Shown: positions 15,214-25,010, counted from the first letter of the stretch. The stretch is DNA of 33,254 nt from Roseburia sp. (GCA_022771695.1 JALEKJ010000029.1:1-33254); one strand, 5' to 3'. The notes: a model not told the origin generated them from the letters alone. Numbers and translations are program-made.

Positions 15214-16353
15214 ATGAGTAATAATGAATTATTAGAAGCGTTGAATATATTAGAACAGGAGAAAAATATCAGTAAAGAGACATTGCTTGAGGCGATTGAG
15301 AATTCTCTTGTGACAGCTTGCAAAAATCATTTCGGAAAATCCGAGAATGTAAAGGTAAGCATCGACCCGGAGACCTGTGAGTATCATGTATTTCAGGAGA
15401 AGACGGTTGTAGAGCAGGTGGAAGATTCGGTTGAGCAGATTAGCGTTGTAAATGCGAAAATGATTGACTCCAAATATGAGGTTGGCGATATCGTCAATAT
15501 CGAGGTGCAGTCCAAAGAATTCGGACGTATTGCAACACAGAATGCGAAGAATGTTATTTTACAGAAAATTCGCGAGGAAGAGCGCAAGGTATTGTTTGAT
15601 CAGTACTACAGCAAAGAGAAGGATGTTGTTACCGGTGTGGTACAGCGTTATGTCGGAAGAAACGTCAGCATCAACCTCGGCAAGGTGGATGCAATCTTAA
15701 CAGAGAATGAGCAGGTAAGAGGTGAGGTTTTCCAGCCGACAGAGCGCATCAAATTATATGTATTGGAAGTAAAATCTACATCTAAGGGACCAAAGATTTT
15801 GGTGTCCAGAACACATCCGGAGCTGGTAAAACGTTTGTTTGAATCTGAGGTTACCGAGGTAAAGGAAGGTATCGTTGAGATTAAGGCGATTGCCAGAGAA
15901 GCAGGAAGCAGAACCAAGATTGCTGTGTGGTCCAATGATCCGGATGTAGATCCGGTTGGCGCATGTGTTGGTATGAACGGTGCGAGAGTCAATGCAATCG
16001 TAAATGAGCTGCGTGGTGAAAAGATTGACATTATTACCTGGAATGAGAATCCGGCGATGATGATTGAGAACGCACTTAGCCCTGCAAAGGTTATCTCCGT
16101 TATCGCAGATGCGGAAGAGAAGTCAGCAAAGGTCGTCGTACCGGATTATCAGTTATCCCTTGCAATCGGAAAAGAAGGACAGAACGCAAGACTTGCAGCA
16201 AGACTCACCGGTTTCAAGATTGATATCAAGAGTGAGACACAGGCGAGAGAGTCCGGTGATTTCCTCGATTATGAGAACGACTATGAGGATGATGAGTACT
16301 ACGATGATGAGTATGCAGAAGGCGAGTACGAAGACGGCGCCTATGAAGAGTAA
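15214..16353 (+). CDS. nusA: Transcription elongation/termination factor NusA
   Basis: The 379 residues comprise the RNA polymerase-binding N-terminal domain (about 1-125), an S1 domain (about 135-200) and two KH domains. KH1 includes [21 protein letters not shown], and KH2 includes [18 protein letters not shown]. It modulates pausing, termination and antitermination. The Gram-positive short form lacks the C-terminal repeats of E. coli NusA. It instead ends in a strongly acidic tail of about 30 residues, almost entirely D, E and Y with some G and A. AGGAGG lies eight bases before the ATG, and ylxR follows after 19 bases. Confidence 0.96.
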   Translation: MSNNELLEALNILEQEKNISKETLLEAIENSLVTACKNHFGKSENVKVSIDPETCEYHVFQEKTVVEQVEDSVEQISVVNAKMIDSKYEVGDIVNIEVQSKEFGRIATQNAKNVILQKIREEERKVLFDQYYSKEKDVVTGVVQRYVGRNVSINLGKVDAILTENEQVRGEVFQPTERIKLYVLEVKSTSKGPKILVSRTHPELVKRLFESEVTEVKEGIVEIKAIAREAGSRTKIAVWSNDPDVDPVGACVGMNGARVNAIVNELRGEKIDIITWNENPAMMIENALSPAKVISVIADAEEKSAKVVVPDYQLSLAIGKEGQNARLAARLTGFKIDIKSETQARESGDFLDYENDYEDDEYYDDEYAEGEYEDGAYEE

Positions 16354-16372
16354 ATATAGAGGATGATAGAGA

Positions 16373-16663
16373 ATGGCAAATAAGAAAATTCCAATGCGTC
16401 AGTGCGTAGGTTGCCGAGAGATGAAGGCGAAAAAAGATATGATTCGCGTCATCAAGACAGCGACCGAAGATGAGACGGAAAGCAGAATTCTTCTGGATGC
16501 GACAGGAAGAAAAAACGGCAGAGGAGCTTATATCTGTCCGAACGGTGAGTGCTTAAAAGCGGCAATTAAGAATAAGGGTTTGGAACGCTCATTGAAAATG
16601 CCAATTCCCAAAGAAGTATATGAAGTGCTGACAAAGGAGATGGAGGAGTTTGAAACCAGATAA
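16373..16663 (+). CDS. ylxR: YlxR family RNA-binding protein (RnpM)
   Basis: This 96-residue member of the YlxR family has MRQCVGCREMKAKKDMIRV near the start, DATGRKNGRGAYIC in the middle, and a C-terminal KGLERSL motif. The B. subtilis homologue has been described as an RNase P modulator (RnpM). It sits in its conserved place between nusA and ylxQ. Its last 14 bases overlap the start of ylxQ, which suggests translational coupling. Confidence 0.93.
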   Translation: MANKKIPMRQCVGCREMKAKKDMIRVIKTATEDETESRILLDATGRKNGRGAYICPNGECLKAAIKNKGLERSLKMPIPKEVYEVLTKEMEEFETR

Positions 16664-16970
16664 GGTATTATCCATGCTTAGTATCGCAGCGAAGTCCGGC
16701 AGTGTTGCAAGCGGAGAGTTTTCTACAGAGAAGGCCGTCAAAGAAGGAAAGGCATATCTTGTGATTGTGGCATCGGATGCTTCCGAGAACACGCAGAAGA
16801 TGTTCTCAAATATGACGGAATTCTATCAAGTTCCTATGTATCTGTATGGCAATAAGGAGACACTTGGACATTTTGTAGGAAAAGAGTTTCGGGCATCGCT
16901 TGCAGTCACGAACGAGGGACTGGCACGTTCGATAGAAGAAAAATTAAGGCAAATGTTAACAACTGAATAA
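16650..16970 (+). CDS. ylxQ: YlxQ, L7Ae/L30e-family RNA-binding protein
   Basis: The 106-residue L7Ae-like fold is seen in [21 protein letters not shown], then [17 protein letters not shown], and a C-terminal [13 protein letters not shown]. subtilis YlxQ is a small RNA-binding protein of this type encoded in the same operon. I prefer the TTG start at 16650 because it restores the first helix (KPDKVLSML). GGAG-rich sequence (16634-16648) precedes it and it overlaps ylxR by 14 bases. The alternative is ATG 16674, which has a poorer binding site and a truncated first helix. Confidence 0.88.
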   Translation: MKPDKVLSMLSIAAKSGSVASGEFSTEKAVKEGKAYLVIVASDASENTQKMFSNMTEFYQVPMYLYGNKETLGHFVGKEFRASLAVTNEGLARSIEEKLRQMLTTE

Positions 16971-16987
16971 GGGAGGAAACAAGATAT

Positions 16988-19939
16988 ATGGCAAAAATGA
17001 GAGTTCATGAACTTGCAAAAGAATTAGGAATAGAAAGTAAACAGATTATTGAATTTTTAAACGCAAACGGAACTGCTGTAAAGGCAGCGCAGAGCAGTGT
17101 GGAAGACGATGCACAGGCTTTGGTTCGCGGCAAATTCGGAAAGGGAACGGCAGCTCCGAAAACAGAAACTGAAAAGAAAGAAACTGCATCGAAGACGGAA
17201 ACTGCAAAGAAAGAGACAGCTCCGAAAGCAGAGACAGCTCCGAAAGCAGAAACTGCGCCTGCAACAAAAGAGAATGCTGAGGCTAAACAGCCGGAGCGCC
17301 CAAAGAAGAAATCAAGTATAACTGCAGTATTTAATGCACAGTATAGTAAACAGGGAGCAGCGCATGGTAACCGAAGACCTGCAAACGGTCGCCCGGGCAA
17401 CAGCGACCGTCGTCCAATGGGAAACGGACGCCCACAGGGAGGGAGACCGGAGCAGCGTCAGAGCAGACCTGTCAGCGATTATGATGTGCGGAAGGCTTTT
17501 GAACGTGTCATCAATCCGGAGGCAGTAAAAGAGGCAGAGGCAGCAGAGCGCATGGCAGCAGAAAAGGCACAGCAGGCGGCAAAGCAGGCACCGGTAGAAA
17601 AAGCACCGGAAACGCCAAAGACGGAGAATCGCCCAAATGTATACGAGAACGTATATGAGAATGTGTATGCGCAGAATAGCACTAACGATCGTCGCCCTGC
17701 AAACGGAGATCGTCGTCCTGTAAACGGAGAACGCCGTGCTGCAAGTGGAGATCGTCGCCCTGCAAATGGAGATCGTCGCCCGCAGGGAGAGAGACCGGCA
17801 AGACCGGGACAGGGAACCTTTAACGGAAACAGGGGAGGCAGACCGGATGGCAATCAAAGACCTTTCTCGAATGGTAGACCGAATCAGAATGGCAATCAAG
17901 GTGATAGAAACGGCAATCGCGGCAACTCGTATCGCGGTAACCAACCTGGTGGCAGACTTGACCGTGAGATCGACCGTTTCAATAAGGAGTCAGCGGCGCC
18001 GGCAGCGGAAGAACTGCGAGGTAAAGAGTCCAGAGACCGTGGTCAGGACCGCAATAAGAATAATAGACAGCGTGGTGACTACGATGCACTTGGCAGTAAG
18101 AAGCAGGAGCGTTTCGTCAACCTCGAGAAGAACGGCGGCAAGAAGAAGCCACAGCATCAGCCACAGCCGAAGCAGGAAGAGGAGGTAATCCGTACACTTG
18201 TCCTTCCAGAAAAATTAACCATCAAAGATCTTGCTGATAAGATGAAGGTACAGCCGTCTGTCATTGTGAAAAAGCTGTTCTTAAAGGGCACGATGGTAAC
18301 CGTAAATCAGGAAGTGGATTACGAGACGGCAGAGGAAATCGCATTAGAGTTTAATTGCATCTGTGAGCCGGAGGAGAAGATTGACGTAATTGCAGAACTT
18401 CTTAAGGAAGAGGATGATGCAGAGGAAACATTAGTGGCACGTCCACCGGTTGTTTGTGTTATGGGTCACGTTGACCATGGTAAGACATCATTACTGGATG
18501 CCATTCGCTCCACGCGCGTGACAGACAAAGAGGCTGGTGGTATCACACAGCACATTGGTGCGTCTGTGGTATCTATTAATAACCAGAATATCACATTCCT
18601 GGATACCCCGGGACATGAGGCGTTTACTGCAATGCGTATGCGTGGTGCAAATTCTACCGATATTGCTATCTTAGTGGTGGCAGCCGATGACGGCGTGATG
18701 CCACAGACGGTAGAGGCAATCAACCATGCAAAAGCAGCGGGGGTTGAGATTATTGTTGCAATCAACAAGATTGATAAACCGAGTGCAAACATCGAACGTG
18801 TAAAACAGGAATTATCCGAGTATGAACTGATTCCGGAAGACTGGGGCGGAAGCACCATTTTCTGTCCGGTATCCGCACATACGAAAGAGGGTATTGAAAA
18901 CCTGCTTGAGATGATTCTCCTGACCGCAGAAGTGCTTGAGTTGAAGGCAAATCCAAAGCGAAATGCAAGAGGTCTTGTCATTGAAGCACAGTTGGATAAG
19001 GGACGCGGAGCAGTGGCAACTGTGCTCGTACAGAAGGGAACCTTAAAGGTAGGTCAGCCGGTAGCCTGCGGAAGTTGCTACGGTAAAGTACGTGCAATGA
19101 TTGACGATCAGGGACGCAGAGTAAAAGAAGCAGGTCCGTCTACTCCGGTAGAGATTTTAGGCCTTTCTTCCGTTCCGGAGGCAGGAGAGACATTCGTGTC
19201 CACCGATACAGAGAAAGAAGCACGTGCGTTTGCAGAGACCTATATTTCTGAGAGCAAGAACCGTCTGATTGAGGATACCAAGGCAAAAATGTCCTTAGAC
19301 GATCTGTTCTCACAGATTCAGTCCGGAAATGTCAAAGAATTGAATATTATCGTAAAGGCAGACGTTCAGGGGTCTGTGGAAGCAGTAAAACAGAGTCTCG
19401 TGAAGCTGTCTAACGAAGAAGTAGTTGTAAAAGTAATCCACGGCGGTGTCGGTGCAATCAACGAGTCTGATGTCAGCTTAGCATCCGCATCCAATGCGAT
19501 TATCATCGGATTCAACGTTCGTCCGGACCCAACTGCGAAAGTGACAGCCGAGAAAGAGAATGTCGATGTAAGACTTTATAAAGTTATCTACAACGCAATC
19601 GAGGATGTCGAAGCGGCAATGAAGGGAATGCTAGACCCGATTTTCGAGGAGAAAGTATTGGGTCACGCAGAAGTACGCCAGATTTTCAAAGCATCCGGTG
19701 TTGGAAATATTGCCGGTTCTTATGTGCTTGACGGTACCTTCGAGAGAGGCTGTAAGGTTCGTATTTCACGTGAAGGTACACAGATTTTCGAGGGTGACTT
19801 GGCTTCTCTGAAACGTTTTAAGGATGATGTGAAGGAAGTAAAAGCCGGATATGAGTGCGGACTTGTGTTCGAGGGCTTTAATGACATCGCAGAGCTGGAT
19901 ATTGTAGAAGCATATAAGATGGTGGAGGTACCACGATAG
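16988..19939 (+). CDS. infB: Translation initiation factor IF-2
   Basis: This 983-residue GTPase brings initiator fMet-tRNA to the 30S subunit. An IF2_N segment at residues 1-50 is followed by a long low-complexity region (about 55-390). That region holds K/E/T/A repeats and then R/P/G/N-rich repeats. A second IF2_N domain is near 407-457. The G domain has GHVDHGKT (about 493), DTPGHEAF (about 538) and NKID (about 592), followed by the beta barrels and the C-terminal tRNA-binding domain. GGGAGG lies 11 bases before the ATG. The disordered N-terminal region is longer than in B. subtilis IF-2 and contains a 21-bp DNA tandem repeat. Confidence 0.97.
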   Translation: MAKMRVHELAKELGIESKQIIEFLNANGTAVKAAQSSVEDDAQALVRGKFGKGTAAPKTETEKKETASKTETAKKETAPKAETAPKAETAPATKENAEAKQPERPKKKSSITAVFNAQYSKQGAAHGNRRPANGRPGNSDRRPMGNGRPQGGRPEQRQSRPVSDYDVRKAFERVINPEAVKEAEAAERMAAEKAQQAAKQAPVEKAPETPKTENRPNVYENVYENVYAQNSTNDRRPANGDRRPVNGERRAASGDRRPANGDRRPQGERPARPGQGTFNGNRGGRPDGNQRPFSNGRPNQNGNQGDRNGNRGNSYRGNQPGGRLDREIDRFNKESAAPAAEELRGKESRDRGQDRNKNNRQRGDYDALGSKKQERFVNLEKNGGKKKPQHQPQPKQEEEVIRTLVLPEKLTIKDLADKMKVQPSVIVKKLFLKGTMVTVNQEVDYETAEEIALEFNCICEPEEKIDVIAELLKEEDDAEETLVARPPVVCVMGHVDHGKTSLLDAIRSTRVTDKEAGGITQHIGASVVSINNQNITFLDTPGHEAFTAMRMRGANSTDIAILVVAADDGVMPQTVEAINHAKAAGVEIIVAINKIDKPSANIERVKQELSEYELIPEDWGGSTIFCPVSAHTKEGIENLLEMILLTAEVLELKANPKRNARGLVIEAQLDKGRGAVATVLVQKGTLKVGQPVACGSCYGKVRAMIDDQGRRVKEAGPSTPVEILGLSSVPEAGETFVSTDTEKEARAFAETYISESKNRLIEDTKAKMSLDDLFSQIQSGNVKELNIIVKADVQGSVEAVKQSLVKLSNEEVVVKVIHGGVGAINESDVSLASASNAIIIGFNVRPDPTAKVTAEKENVDVRLYKVIYNAIEDVEAAMKGMLDPIFEEKVLGHAEVRQIFKASGVGNIAGSYVLDGTFERGCKVRISREGTQIFEGDLASLKRFKDDVKEVKAGYECGLVFEGFNDIAELDIVEAYKMVEVPR
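17687..17781 (+). repeat. 21-bp coding tandem repeat in infB
   Basis: Four and a half copies of gatcgtcgccctgcaaacgga run with period 21 (17687, 17708, 17729, 17750, 17771). They encode imperfect DRRPANG heptads. The copies differ mostly at synonymous or conservative positions, and the length may vary between strains. Confidence 0.9.
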
Positions 19940-19940
19940 A

Positions 19941-20336
19941 ATGAGAAAAAATAGCATCAAAAATACCCGTATCAACGGGGAAGTACTGCGCGAGTTGTCG
20001 AATATCATCCGCGGGGAAATCAAAGACCCACGGATTAATCCGATGACCAGCGTGGTGACCGTAGAGGTTGCGCCTGATTTGAAGACTTGTAAGGCGTATA
20101 TCAGTGTTCTGGGTGATGAAGAGTCACAGAAGAATACATTGGCGGGCTTAAGAAGTGCGGAGGGTTATATTCGTCGCGAACTGGCGAGAAGTATTAACCT
20201 TCGCAATACACCGGAGATTACGTTTATCTTAGATCAGTCCATCGAGTATGGCGTTCGCATGTCAAAGATGATTGATGATGTGACCAAAGATATTCGTGAG
20301 GAGAACGGAGAAGATGAGCAGGATGACAAATTTTGA
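19941..20336 (+). CDS. rbfA: 30S ribosome-binding factor A
   Basis: This 131-residue KH-type protein is needed for late 16S rRNA/30S maturation. The family N-terminus RINGEVLRELSNIIRGEIKDP, the tract SVVTVEVAPDLKTCKAYISV and the end motif PEITFILDQSIEYG are present. It starts one base after the infB stop; GGAGG is 12 bases upstream inside infB. It overlaps the start of nrnA by 23 bases. Confidence 0.95.
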   Translation: MRKNSIKNTRINGEVLRELSNIIRGEIKDPRINPMTSVVTVEVAPDLKTCKAYISVLGDEESQKNTLAGLRSAEGYIRRELARSINLRNTPEITFILDQSIEYGVRMSKMIDDVTKDIREENGEDEQDDKF

Positions 20337-21270
20337 TGAATTTTTAACAGAAGCGCGCACGGTTGCCATTGCCGGACATATTCATCCGGATGGCGACTGC
20401 GTGGGCTCCTGCCTTGCTACTTATAATTATATTAAGACTTATTATCCGCAGATTGAAGCGGTATTATATTTAGAGCCCATTCCGAATATTTTTAAATTTT
20501 TAAGTCGCTCAGATGAGATTATTTCGGATTGTTCTGCAGATAAGACCTATGACCTTTTTATTGCACAGGACTGTGGAGATATCGGTAGACTGGGAGACGC
20601 CGCACGCTATTGTGAAAATGCGAAAAAGACAATTTGCGTGGATCATCATGTGAGCAATACGGGATTCGCGGATGAGGACTACATATTTCCGGAGGCGAGT
20701 TCCACATGTGAGCTCGTGTATGAACTGCTGCCGAAAGAGCGCATTACAAAGGAAATTGCAGAGTGTATTTATACCGGAATGGTACATGATACCGGTGTGT
20801 TTCAGTATTCCTGTACCTCGAAAAAGACGATGGAGATTGCGGGTGCATTGATGGATATGGGGATTAACTATCCCAAAATAGTGGATGAGACCTATTACAC
20901 AAAGACTTACAATCAGAATCGTATCGGCGGACTTGCATTACTCAAGAGTAAGCTTCATTTGGAGGGCAAATGTATTTCCAGTGTTATTACATTAGAGGAG
21001 ATGCGGGAATACGATGTATTACCGAAACACTTGGACGGAATCGTGAATCAGCTTAGGATTACAAAGGATGTAGAGGTGGCTGTTTTCCTTTATCAGACGG
21101 AGGAGAACGGTTATAAGGTAAGTATGCGCTCCTGCGAATACGTTGATGTGGCGAAGATTGCCGTTTCCTATGGAGGGGGCGGGCATGTACGTGCAGCCGG
21201 TTGCTCAATAAAAGGCGATGCGGCACGAATTGTCGAGGAAATTGTAGCAAAGGTTGCAGAGCAGATATGA
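20314..21270 (+). CDS. nrnA: DHH-family bifunctional oligoribonuclease / pAp phosphatase
   Basis: The 318-residue DHH/DHHA1 phosphoesterase has HIHPDGDCVGS (motif I), a conserved Asp in FIAQDCGD (motif II), VDHHVSNTGF (the DHH motif) and VHDTG. The C-terminal DHHA1 domain includes GGGGHVRAAG. NrnA degrades short RNA oligonucleotides and dephosphorylates pAp. Candidate starts are GTG 20296, ATG 20314 and ATG 20323; 20314 is favoured by GAGGAG and GGAG just upstream. It overlaps rbfA by 23 bases, and its stop overlaps the truB start as ATGA. Confidence 0.93.
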   Translation: MSRMTNFDEFLTEARTVAIAGHIHPDGDCVGSCLATYNYIKTYYPQIEAVLYLEPIPNIFKFLSRSDEIISDCSADKTYDLFIAQDCGDIGRLGDAARYCENAKKTICVDHHVSNTGFADEDYIFPEASSTCELVYELLPKERITKEIAECIYTGMVHDTGVFQYSCTSKKTMEIAGALMDMGINYPKIVDETYYTKTYNQNRIGGLALLKSKLHLEGKCISSVITLEEMREYDVLPKHLDGIVNQLRITKDVEVAVFLYQTEENGYKVSMRSCEYVDVAKIAVSYGGGGHVRAAGCSIKGDAARIVEEIVAKVAEQI

Positions 21271-22196
21271 TAAATGGAATTATTAACGTTTATAAAGAAA
21301 AGGGATATACATCTTTTGACGTAGTTGCAAAACTGCGTGGAATCCTTAAGACAAAGAAAATCGGACACACAGGGACACTTGACCCGGATGCAGAGGGCGT
21401 GTTACCTGTGTGTCTTGGTAAAGCCACAAAAGTTTGCGATTTATTGACGGATAAAGATAAAGAGTACGAAGCAGTGATGCTGCTTGGAATTGTGACAGAT
21501 ACGCAGGATGTTTCCGGAGCGGTGCTGGAGCAAAAAGAGGTAAAGGTGACAGAGGCGGAAGTGCAGAATGCGATTATGAGTTTTATCGGAGAATATATGC
21601 AGATGCCACCGATGTATTCCGCACTGAAAGTGAACGGAAAGAAACTGTGTGATTTGGCGAGAGCGGGAGTTACGGTAGAACGTGCTGCTCGACCGGTCAG
21701 AATACTTGATATCACAATTTTGTCTGTCGAACTTCCACGTGTACGGATGCGCGTCGCATGCTCTAAGGGTACCTATATCCGCACTCTTTGTCAGGATATT
21801 GGAGAAAAATTGGGCTGCGGTGCCTGTATGGAGTCTTTGCTTCGCACCCGTGTAGCACAGTTTGAAGTGGAGGATGCGTTGCGCCTAAGTGAAATCGAGG
21901 CACTTGTCACGAAGGAAGCGGATGGATTGCCGAAAGAGGAGTGGACATCGGAACAATTTTCCTTCCTTCAGACAACGGATTCCGTATTTTTGCAATATAA
22001 GAAAGCGATTGTAAAAAAAGAATTTGACAAGCTTTTATACAATGGAAACCGTATACGTCCGGAAATGTTTGTAGCATATGATTCGGACTGGGAGAAAGAT
22101 TCTGTACGTGTCTACGATGAAAAAGAGCGGTTTGTCGGTATTTATAAATTTCAAACAGATAGGAAAGACTATAAACCATTGAAGGTATTTATTTGA
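21267..22196 (+). CDS. truB: tRNA pseudouridine(55) synthase
   Basis: This 309-residue enzyme makes pseudouridine 55 in the T loop of tRNAs. It opens with the typical MINGIINVYKEKGYTS. The catalytic aspartate is D39 in HTGTLDPDAEGVLPV. KGTYIRTLCQDIGEKLG and a C-terminal PUA-like TruB domain follow. The ATG overlaps the nrnA stop by four bases (ATGA). The longer frame from 21201 lies inside nrnA and is rejected. Translational coupling with ribF is probable. Confidence 0.95.
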   Translation: MINGIINVYKEKGYTSFDVVAKLRGILKTKKIGHTGTLDPDAEGVLPVCLGKATKVCDLLTDKDKEYEAVMLLGIVTDTQDVSGAVLEQKEVKVTEAEVQNAIMSFIGEYMQMPPMYSALKVNGKKLCDLARAGVTVERAARPVRILDITILSVELPRVRMRVACSKGTYIRTLCQDIGEKLGCGACMESLLRTRVAQFEVEDALRLSEIEALVTKEADGLPKEEWTSEQFSFLQTTDSVFLQYKKAIVKKEFDKLLYNGNRIRPEMFVAYDSDWEKDSVRVYDEKERFVGIYKFQTDRKDYKPLKVFI

Positions 22197-22198
22197 TT

Positions 22199-23116
22199 AT
22201 GAAATATATCAGAAACACAACAGACTTTTATATAGAAGAAAATACAGTGCTTTCGCTTGGAAAGTTTGACGGTATTCACAGAGGGCATGAATTGCTGCTC
22301 GAACATATGGCGGCCAAAAAGAATGAGGGACTTTCCGCAGCTATTTTCACATTTGACATTCCACCAAGAAAAAATGTGGAGCATGCAGAAGTTAAAGTGC
22401 TGACCACTAATGATGAGAAAGTACATATCTTTGAACAGCTTGGTATCGACTATTTGGTAGAATGTCCATTTACAAAGGAAATCATGTGCATGGAAGCAGA
22501 GGATTTTATCGAGAAGATTGTAAGGCAGCTTCATGTAAAGTGTATGGTCGTGGGTGAGGATTTTCATTTTGGACATAATCGAAGAGGCGATTATCGGATG
22601 CTCCGACAATATGCAAGGAAGTACGATTATGAGGTGATTGTTGTCAAGAAAATGCAGGAGGATGCGCGGGATATCAGCAGTACCTTTGTGAGGGAAGAAA
22701 TCATAAAGGGAAATATTGAGAAAGCAAATCATCTGTTGGGATATCGCTATTTTGTGACAAGCGTGGTTGAACATGGAAATCAGATTGGCAGAACGATTGG
22801 AATTCCTACGATTAATCAGGTCCCGGCGGAAGAAAAATTGCTTCCGCCAAACGGTGTCTATGTGACGGAAGTATATATTGGTGAACAGAAATACCGGGGC
22901 ATCACAAATGTGGGATGTAAACCGACGGTAGGAATGAGAAATCCGATTGGTGTTGAGACACATCTGTTGGATTTCGCGGGAGATGTGTATGATAAGGTTG
23001 TGACGGTAGAGTTTCTCAGTCGAGTGAGAGCCGAGCGCAAGTTTTCCTCGATAGAGGAACTTAAGAACCAGATGCAGAACGATATTGCATATGGAAGAAC
23101 CTTTTTTATGAGATAG
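22199..23116 (+). CDS. ribF: Bifunctional riboflavin kinase / FAD synthetase
   Basis: The roughly 305-residue enzyme converts riboflavin to FMN and FAD. The N-terminal nucleotidyltransferase has LGKFDGIHRGHELLL, VVGEDFHFGHNRRG and the SSTFVR motif. The C-terminal flavokinase has GRTIGIPTIN, LLPPNGVYVTEV and GITNVGCKPTVG. The start is uncertain: ATG 22199 is conventional, but TTG 22193 has GAAGG at better spacing and overlaps the truB stop, adding two residues. It is the last gene of the rimP operon. FAD and FMN supply the flavoproteins encoded here (hydB, the NPD-family enzyme). Confidence 0.94.
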   Translation: MKYIRNTTDFYIEENTVLSLGKFDGIHRGHELLLEHMAAKKNEGLSAAIFTFDIPPRKNVEHAEVKVLTTNDEKVHIFEQLGIDYLVECPFTKEIMCMEAEDFIEKIVRQLHVKCMVVGEDFHFGHNRRGDYRMLRQYARKYDYEVIVVKKMQEDARDISSTFVREEIIKGNIEKANHLLGYRYFVTSVVEHGNQIGRTIGIPTINQVPAEEKLLPPNGVYVTEVYIGEQKYRGITNVGCKPTVGMRNPIGVETHLLDFAGDVYDKVVTVEFLSRVRAERKFSSIEELKNQMQNDIAYGRTFFMR

Positions 23117-23118
23117 GC

Positions 23119-23140
23119 GTGTGTGTTTCGCACACTTTAC
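23119..23140 (+). terminator. Weak hairpin after ribF
   Basis: gtgtgtg (23119-23125) and cgcacac (23129-23135) form a 7-bp stem with one G-U and a TTT loop, three bases after the stop. TTTACTCC follows, so termination would be weak. Confidence 0.4.
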
Positions 23141-23195
23141 TCCTCAATATGGCAAGTAGTTATGCAAAATATTACGTAATTGTTACAAAATTATG

Positions 23196-23224
23196 TTGAC
23201 AGCGTAAAATATGCTTGTTATACT
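23196..23224 (+). promoter_or_regulatory. Near-consensus promoter of the NlpC/P60 gene
   Basis: A perfect -35 TTGACA (23196-23201), a 17-bp spacer and TATACT (23219-23224) make the strongest sigma-A-type promoter seen in the window. The predicted leader is about 65 bases. Confidence 0.85.
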
Positions 23225-23295
23225 GGAAAATGGAGTGGCAGAATAGAGTTGGGTTCTGCACAAGTGTTTGATACGTGAAAAGCTCAGGAGGTTTT

Positions 23296-24423
23296 ATGAA
23301 AGCAAGAATGATGAGAGTGGCAGGATTACTTCTTGCCGGCACAATCGCATTTAGTATTGCATATACAAATCCAATCGAAGATATAAATATCGTTGCAGGC
23401 GGGAATGCCCGCGCAGGTATTTCTTCCGAGTTCTGCACAGAACTCGAAACTTATACAGAAAACACTACCGCTGTAGCGGGTGTTACAGGCGCTGTTTCCG
23501 ATTATATAAGCAGCTCTATTGAGGTTGCTGCGGCAGAGGTTTCTGAGACGGATACAGTGATGACTGCTATGGGACAGGAAGAGACATTCGGATATACGAA
23601 TCTTGGTATCGCGGATGTAGACGGTAACTTGAATGTCAGAGAGGCTGCCACGACAGAGGCGAAGCTTGTAGGTAAGATGCCGAACAATGCAGGATGCGAG
23701 ATTCTTGGAATTGAAGGCGACTGGACGAAAATTAAGTCCGGCGAGGTAGAAGGATATGTAAAGTCAGAGTATCTGTTGAGCGGCGATGCTGCTTTGATTC
23801 GGGCGGCAGAAGTAAAACAGACGATTGCGACAGTTACGACAATGACTCTTTATGTAAGGGAACAGCCGAATACCGAGTGTACCATCATAACATCTATGCC
23901 GATGGGAGAGGAACTTGAGGTTATCGAAGTATTAGATGGTTGGGTAAAGGTCAATGTCGATAGTGATGAGGGATATGTGTGCGCAGATTATGTGGATATT
24001 TCCACAGAATTGCCGAAAGCGATGACGATGACAGAGGTTCGCTACGGACAGGGCGTGTCAGATGTGCGCGTTTCTCTGGTACAGTATGCGACACAGTTTG
24101 TTGGAAACCCATATGTATGGGGTGGAACCAGCTTGACAAGAGGTGCGGATTGTTCCGGATTTGTACTTAGCGTGTACGCGAACTTTGGAGTTTCTTTGCC
24201 GCATTCCTCCAGATCTCAGGCAAATTGCGGTACGAAGATTTCTGCGTCCGAAGCGAAGCCGGGAGATTTGTTCTTCTATGGTAACGGAAGCGGTATTAAT
24301 CATGTGGCAATCTATATCGGTAACGGACAGGTTGTACATGCAAGCAGTCCCAGAACCGGCATTAAGATTTCCGGTGCATACTATCGTACTCCGGTCAAAG
24401 TTGTTCGAATCATCAACGACTAA
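23296..24423 (+). CDS. Secreted SH3-domain NlpC/P60 endopeptidase
   Basis: This 375-residue exported cell-wall hydrolase has an N-terminal signal sequence: basic KARMMR, then the hydrophobic VAGLLLAGTIAFSIAY. Two bacterial SH3 domains follow, about residues 105-165 (GNLNVREAATTEAKLVGKM) and 178-238 (LYVREQPNTECTIITSMPM). The C-terminal NlpC/P60 domain (about 260-375) has its catalytic Cys in GADCSGFV and His in GINHVAIYIG. These enzymes cleave gamma-D-Glu-diamino acid bonds in peptidoglycan stem peptides. ATG 23296 follows AGGAGG by four bases; the GTG at 23275 lies upstream of that site and is rejected. The strong promoter suggests high expression. Confidence 0.94.
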   Translation: MKARMMRVAGLLLAGTIAFSIAYTNPIEDINIVAGGNARAGISSEFCTELETYTENTTAVAGVTGAVSDYISSSIEVAAAEVSETDTVMTAMGQEETFGYTNLGIADVDGNLNVREAATTEAKLVGKMPNNAGCEILGIEGDWTKIKSGEVEGYVKSEYLLSGDAALIRAAEVKQTIATVTTMTLYVREQPNTECTIITSMPMGEELEVIEVLDGWVKVNVDSDEGYVCADYVDISTELPKAMTMTEVRYGQGVSDVRVSLVQYATQFVGNPYVWGGTSLTRGADCSGFVLSVYANFGVSLPHSSRSQANCGTKISASEAKPGDLFFYGNGSGINHVAIYIGNGQVVHASSPRTGIKISGAYYRTPVKVVRIIND

Positions 24424-24452
24424 AGGTGTTTTGATGAAATATAAATTAGGCA

Positions 24453-24481
24453 TTTACAAGTGGAATACCCTATGTTATAAT
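24453..24481 (+). promoter_or_regulatory. Promoter of rpsO
   Basis: TTTACA (24453-24458), a 17-bp spacer and a perfect TATAAT (24476-24481) predict a start near 24488 and a leader of about 140 bases. Confidence 0.8.
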
Positions 24482-24487
24482 GCCTAA

Positions 24488-24612
24488 GTATGAGTTTAGC
24501 CCATATTCGGTAGATGGACACTCCGACCTTTTACTGAGTATCATATGTTTTTTGGGCGATGGGCGATAAAGTGCCCCGGAGACATCGTAGTGGTGTTATC
24601 CAAGAATAAGAA
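24488..24612 (+). promoter_or_regulatory. Structured rpsO leader, candidate S15 autoregulatory element
   Basis: tttagcccat (24495-24504) can pair with atgggcgataaa (24559-24570). ctccg (24531-24535) complements cggag (24577-24581) outside that helix, giving a possible pseudoknot. gataa (24565-24569) can instead pair with ttatc (24596-24600), just before the Shine-Dalgarno. S15 represses its own mRNA through such leaders in several bacteria. I did not match this one to a known Rfam class. Confidence 0.45.
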
Positions 24613-24628
24613 GAAGGAGGATCAGAAC

Positions 24629-24895
24629 ATGATCGCAAAGGACAAGAAACAGAGTATTATCGCAGAGTATGGTAGAACACCGAATGACACAGGTTCACCA
24701 GAGGTACAGATTGCTATCTTGACAGCACGTATCGAGGAGCTTACCGCTCACTTACAGGAGAACCCAAATGATCATCATTCCAGACGTGGTCTGTTAAAGA
24801 TGGTAGGTCAGAGACGTGGTTTATTAGCTTACTTAAAGAAAATTGATATCGAGAGATATCGTTCTTTAATCGAGCGTTTAGGTCTGAGAAAATAA
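24629..24895 (+). CDS. rpsO: 30S ribosomal protein S15
   Basis: The 88 residues are the standard S15 length. Signatures are [20 protein letters not shown], the [19 protein letters not shown] loop that contacts 16S rRNA, and [12 protein letters not shown]. It binds the central domain of 16S rRNA early in 30S assembly. AAGGAGG ends eight bases before ATG 24629; the open frame from 24545 runs through the leader and is not coding. The rpsO-pnp order is conserved widely among bacteria. Confidence 0.97.
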   Translation: MIAKDKKQSIIAEYGRTPNDTGSPEVQIAILTARIEELTAHLQENPNDHHSRRGLLKMVGQRRGLLAYLKKIDIERYRSLIERLGLRK

Positions 24896-24906
24896 TAATA
24901 GTCCAA

Positions 24907-24961
24907 CAGGCGGGCAGAGATGCCCGCTTGAAAATAGAGCGGAGTTATCCCCGCTCTATTT
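24907..24961 (+). terminator. Double hairpin after rpsO
   Basis: Hairpin 1 (24907-24930) has a 10-bp stem with a GAGA loop. Hairpin 2 has a perfect 11-bp stem, aaatagagcgg (24932-24942) with ccgctctattt (24951-24961). T runs are short, so it may be an attenuator or a 3'-end stabiliser between rpsO and pnp. Confidence 0.65.
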
Positions 24962-25010
24962 CACTATATAAGTGTCGGTTTAAACCGGCAGCTTGTAAAA
25001 TAGTTTTCTG

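Noticed and set aside
17312-17944. Long minus-strand open frame inside infB
   Set aside because: It is a shadow produced by the biased codons of the R/P/G/N-rich repeats; it has no ribosome binding site and no recognisable family.
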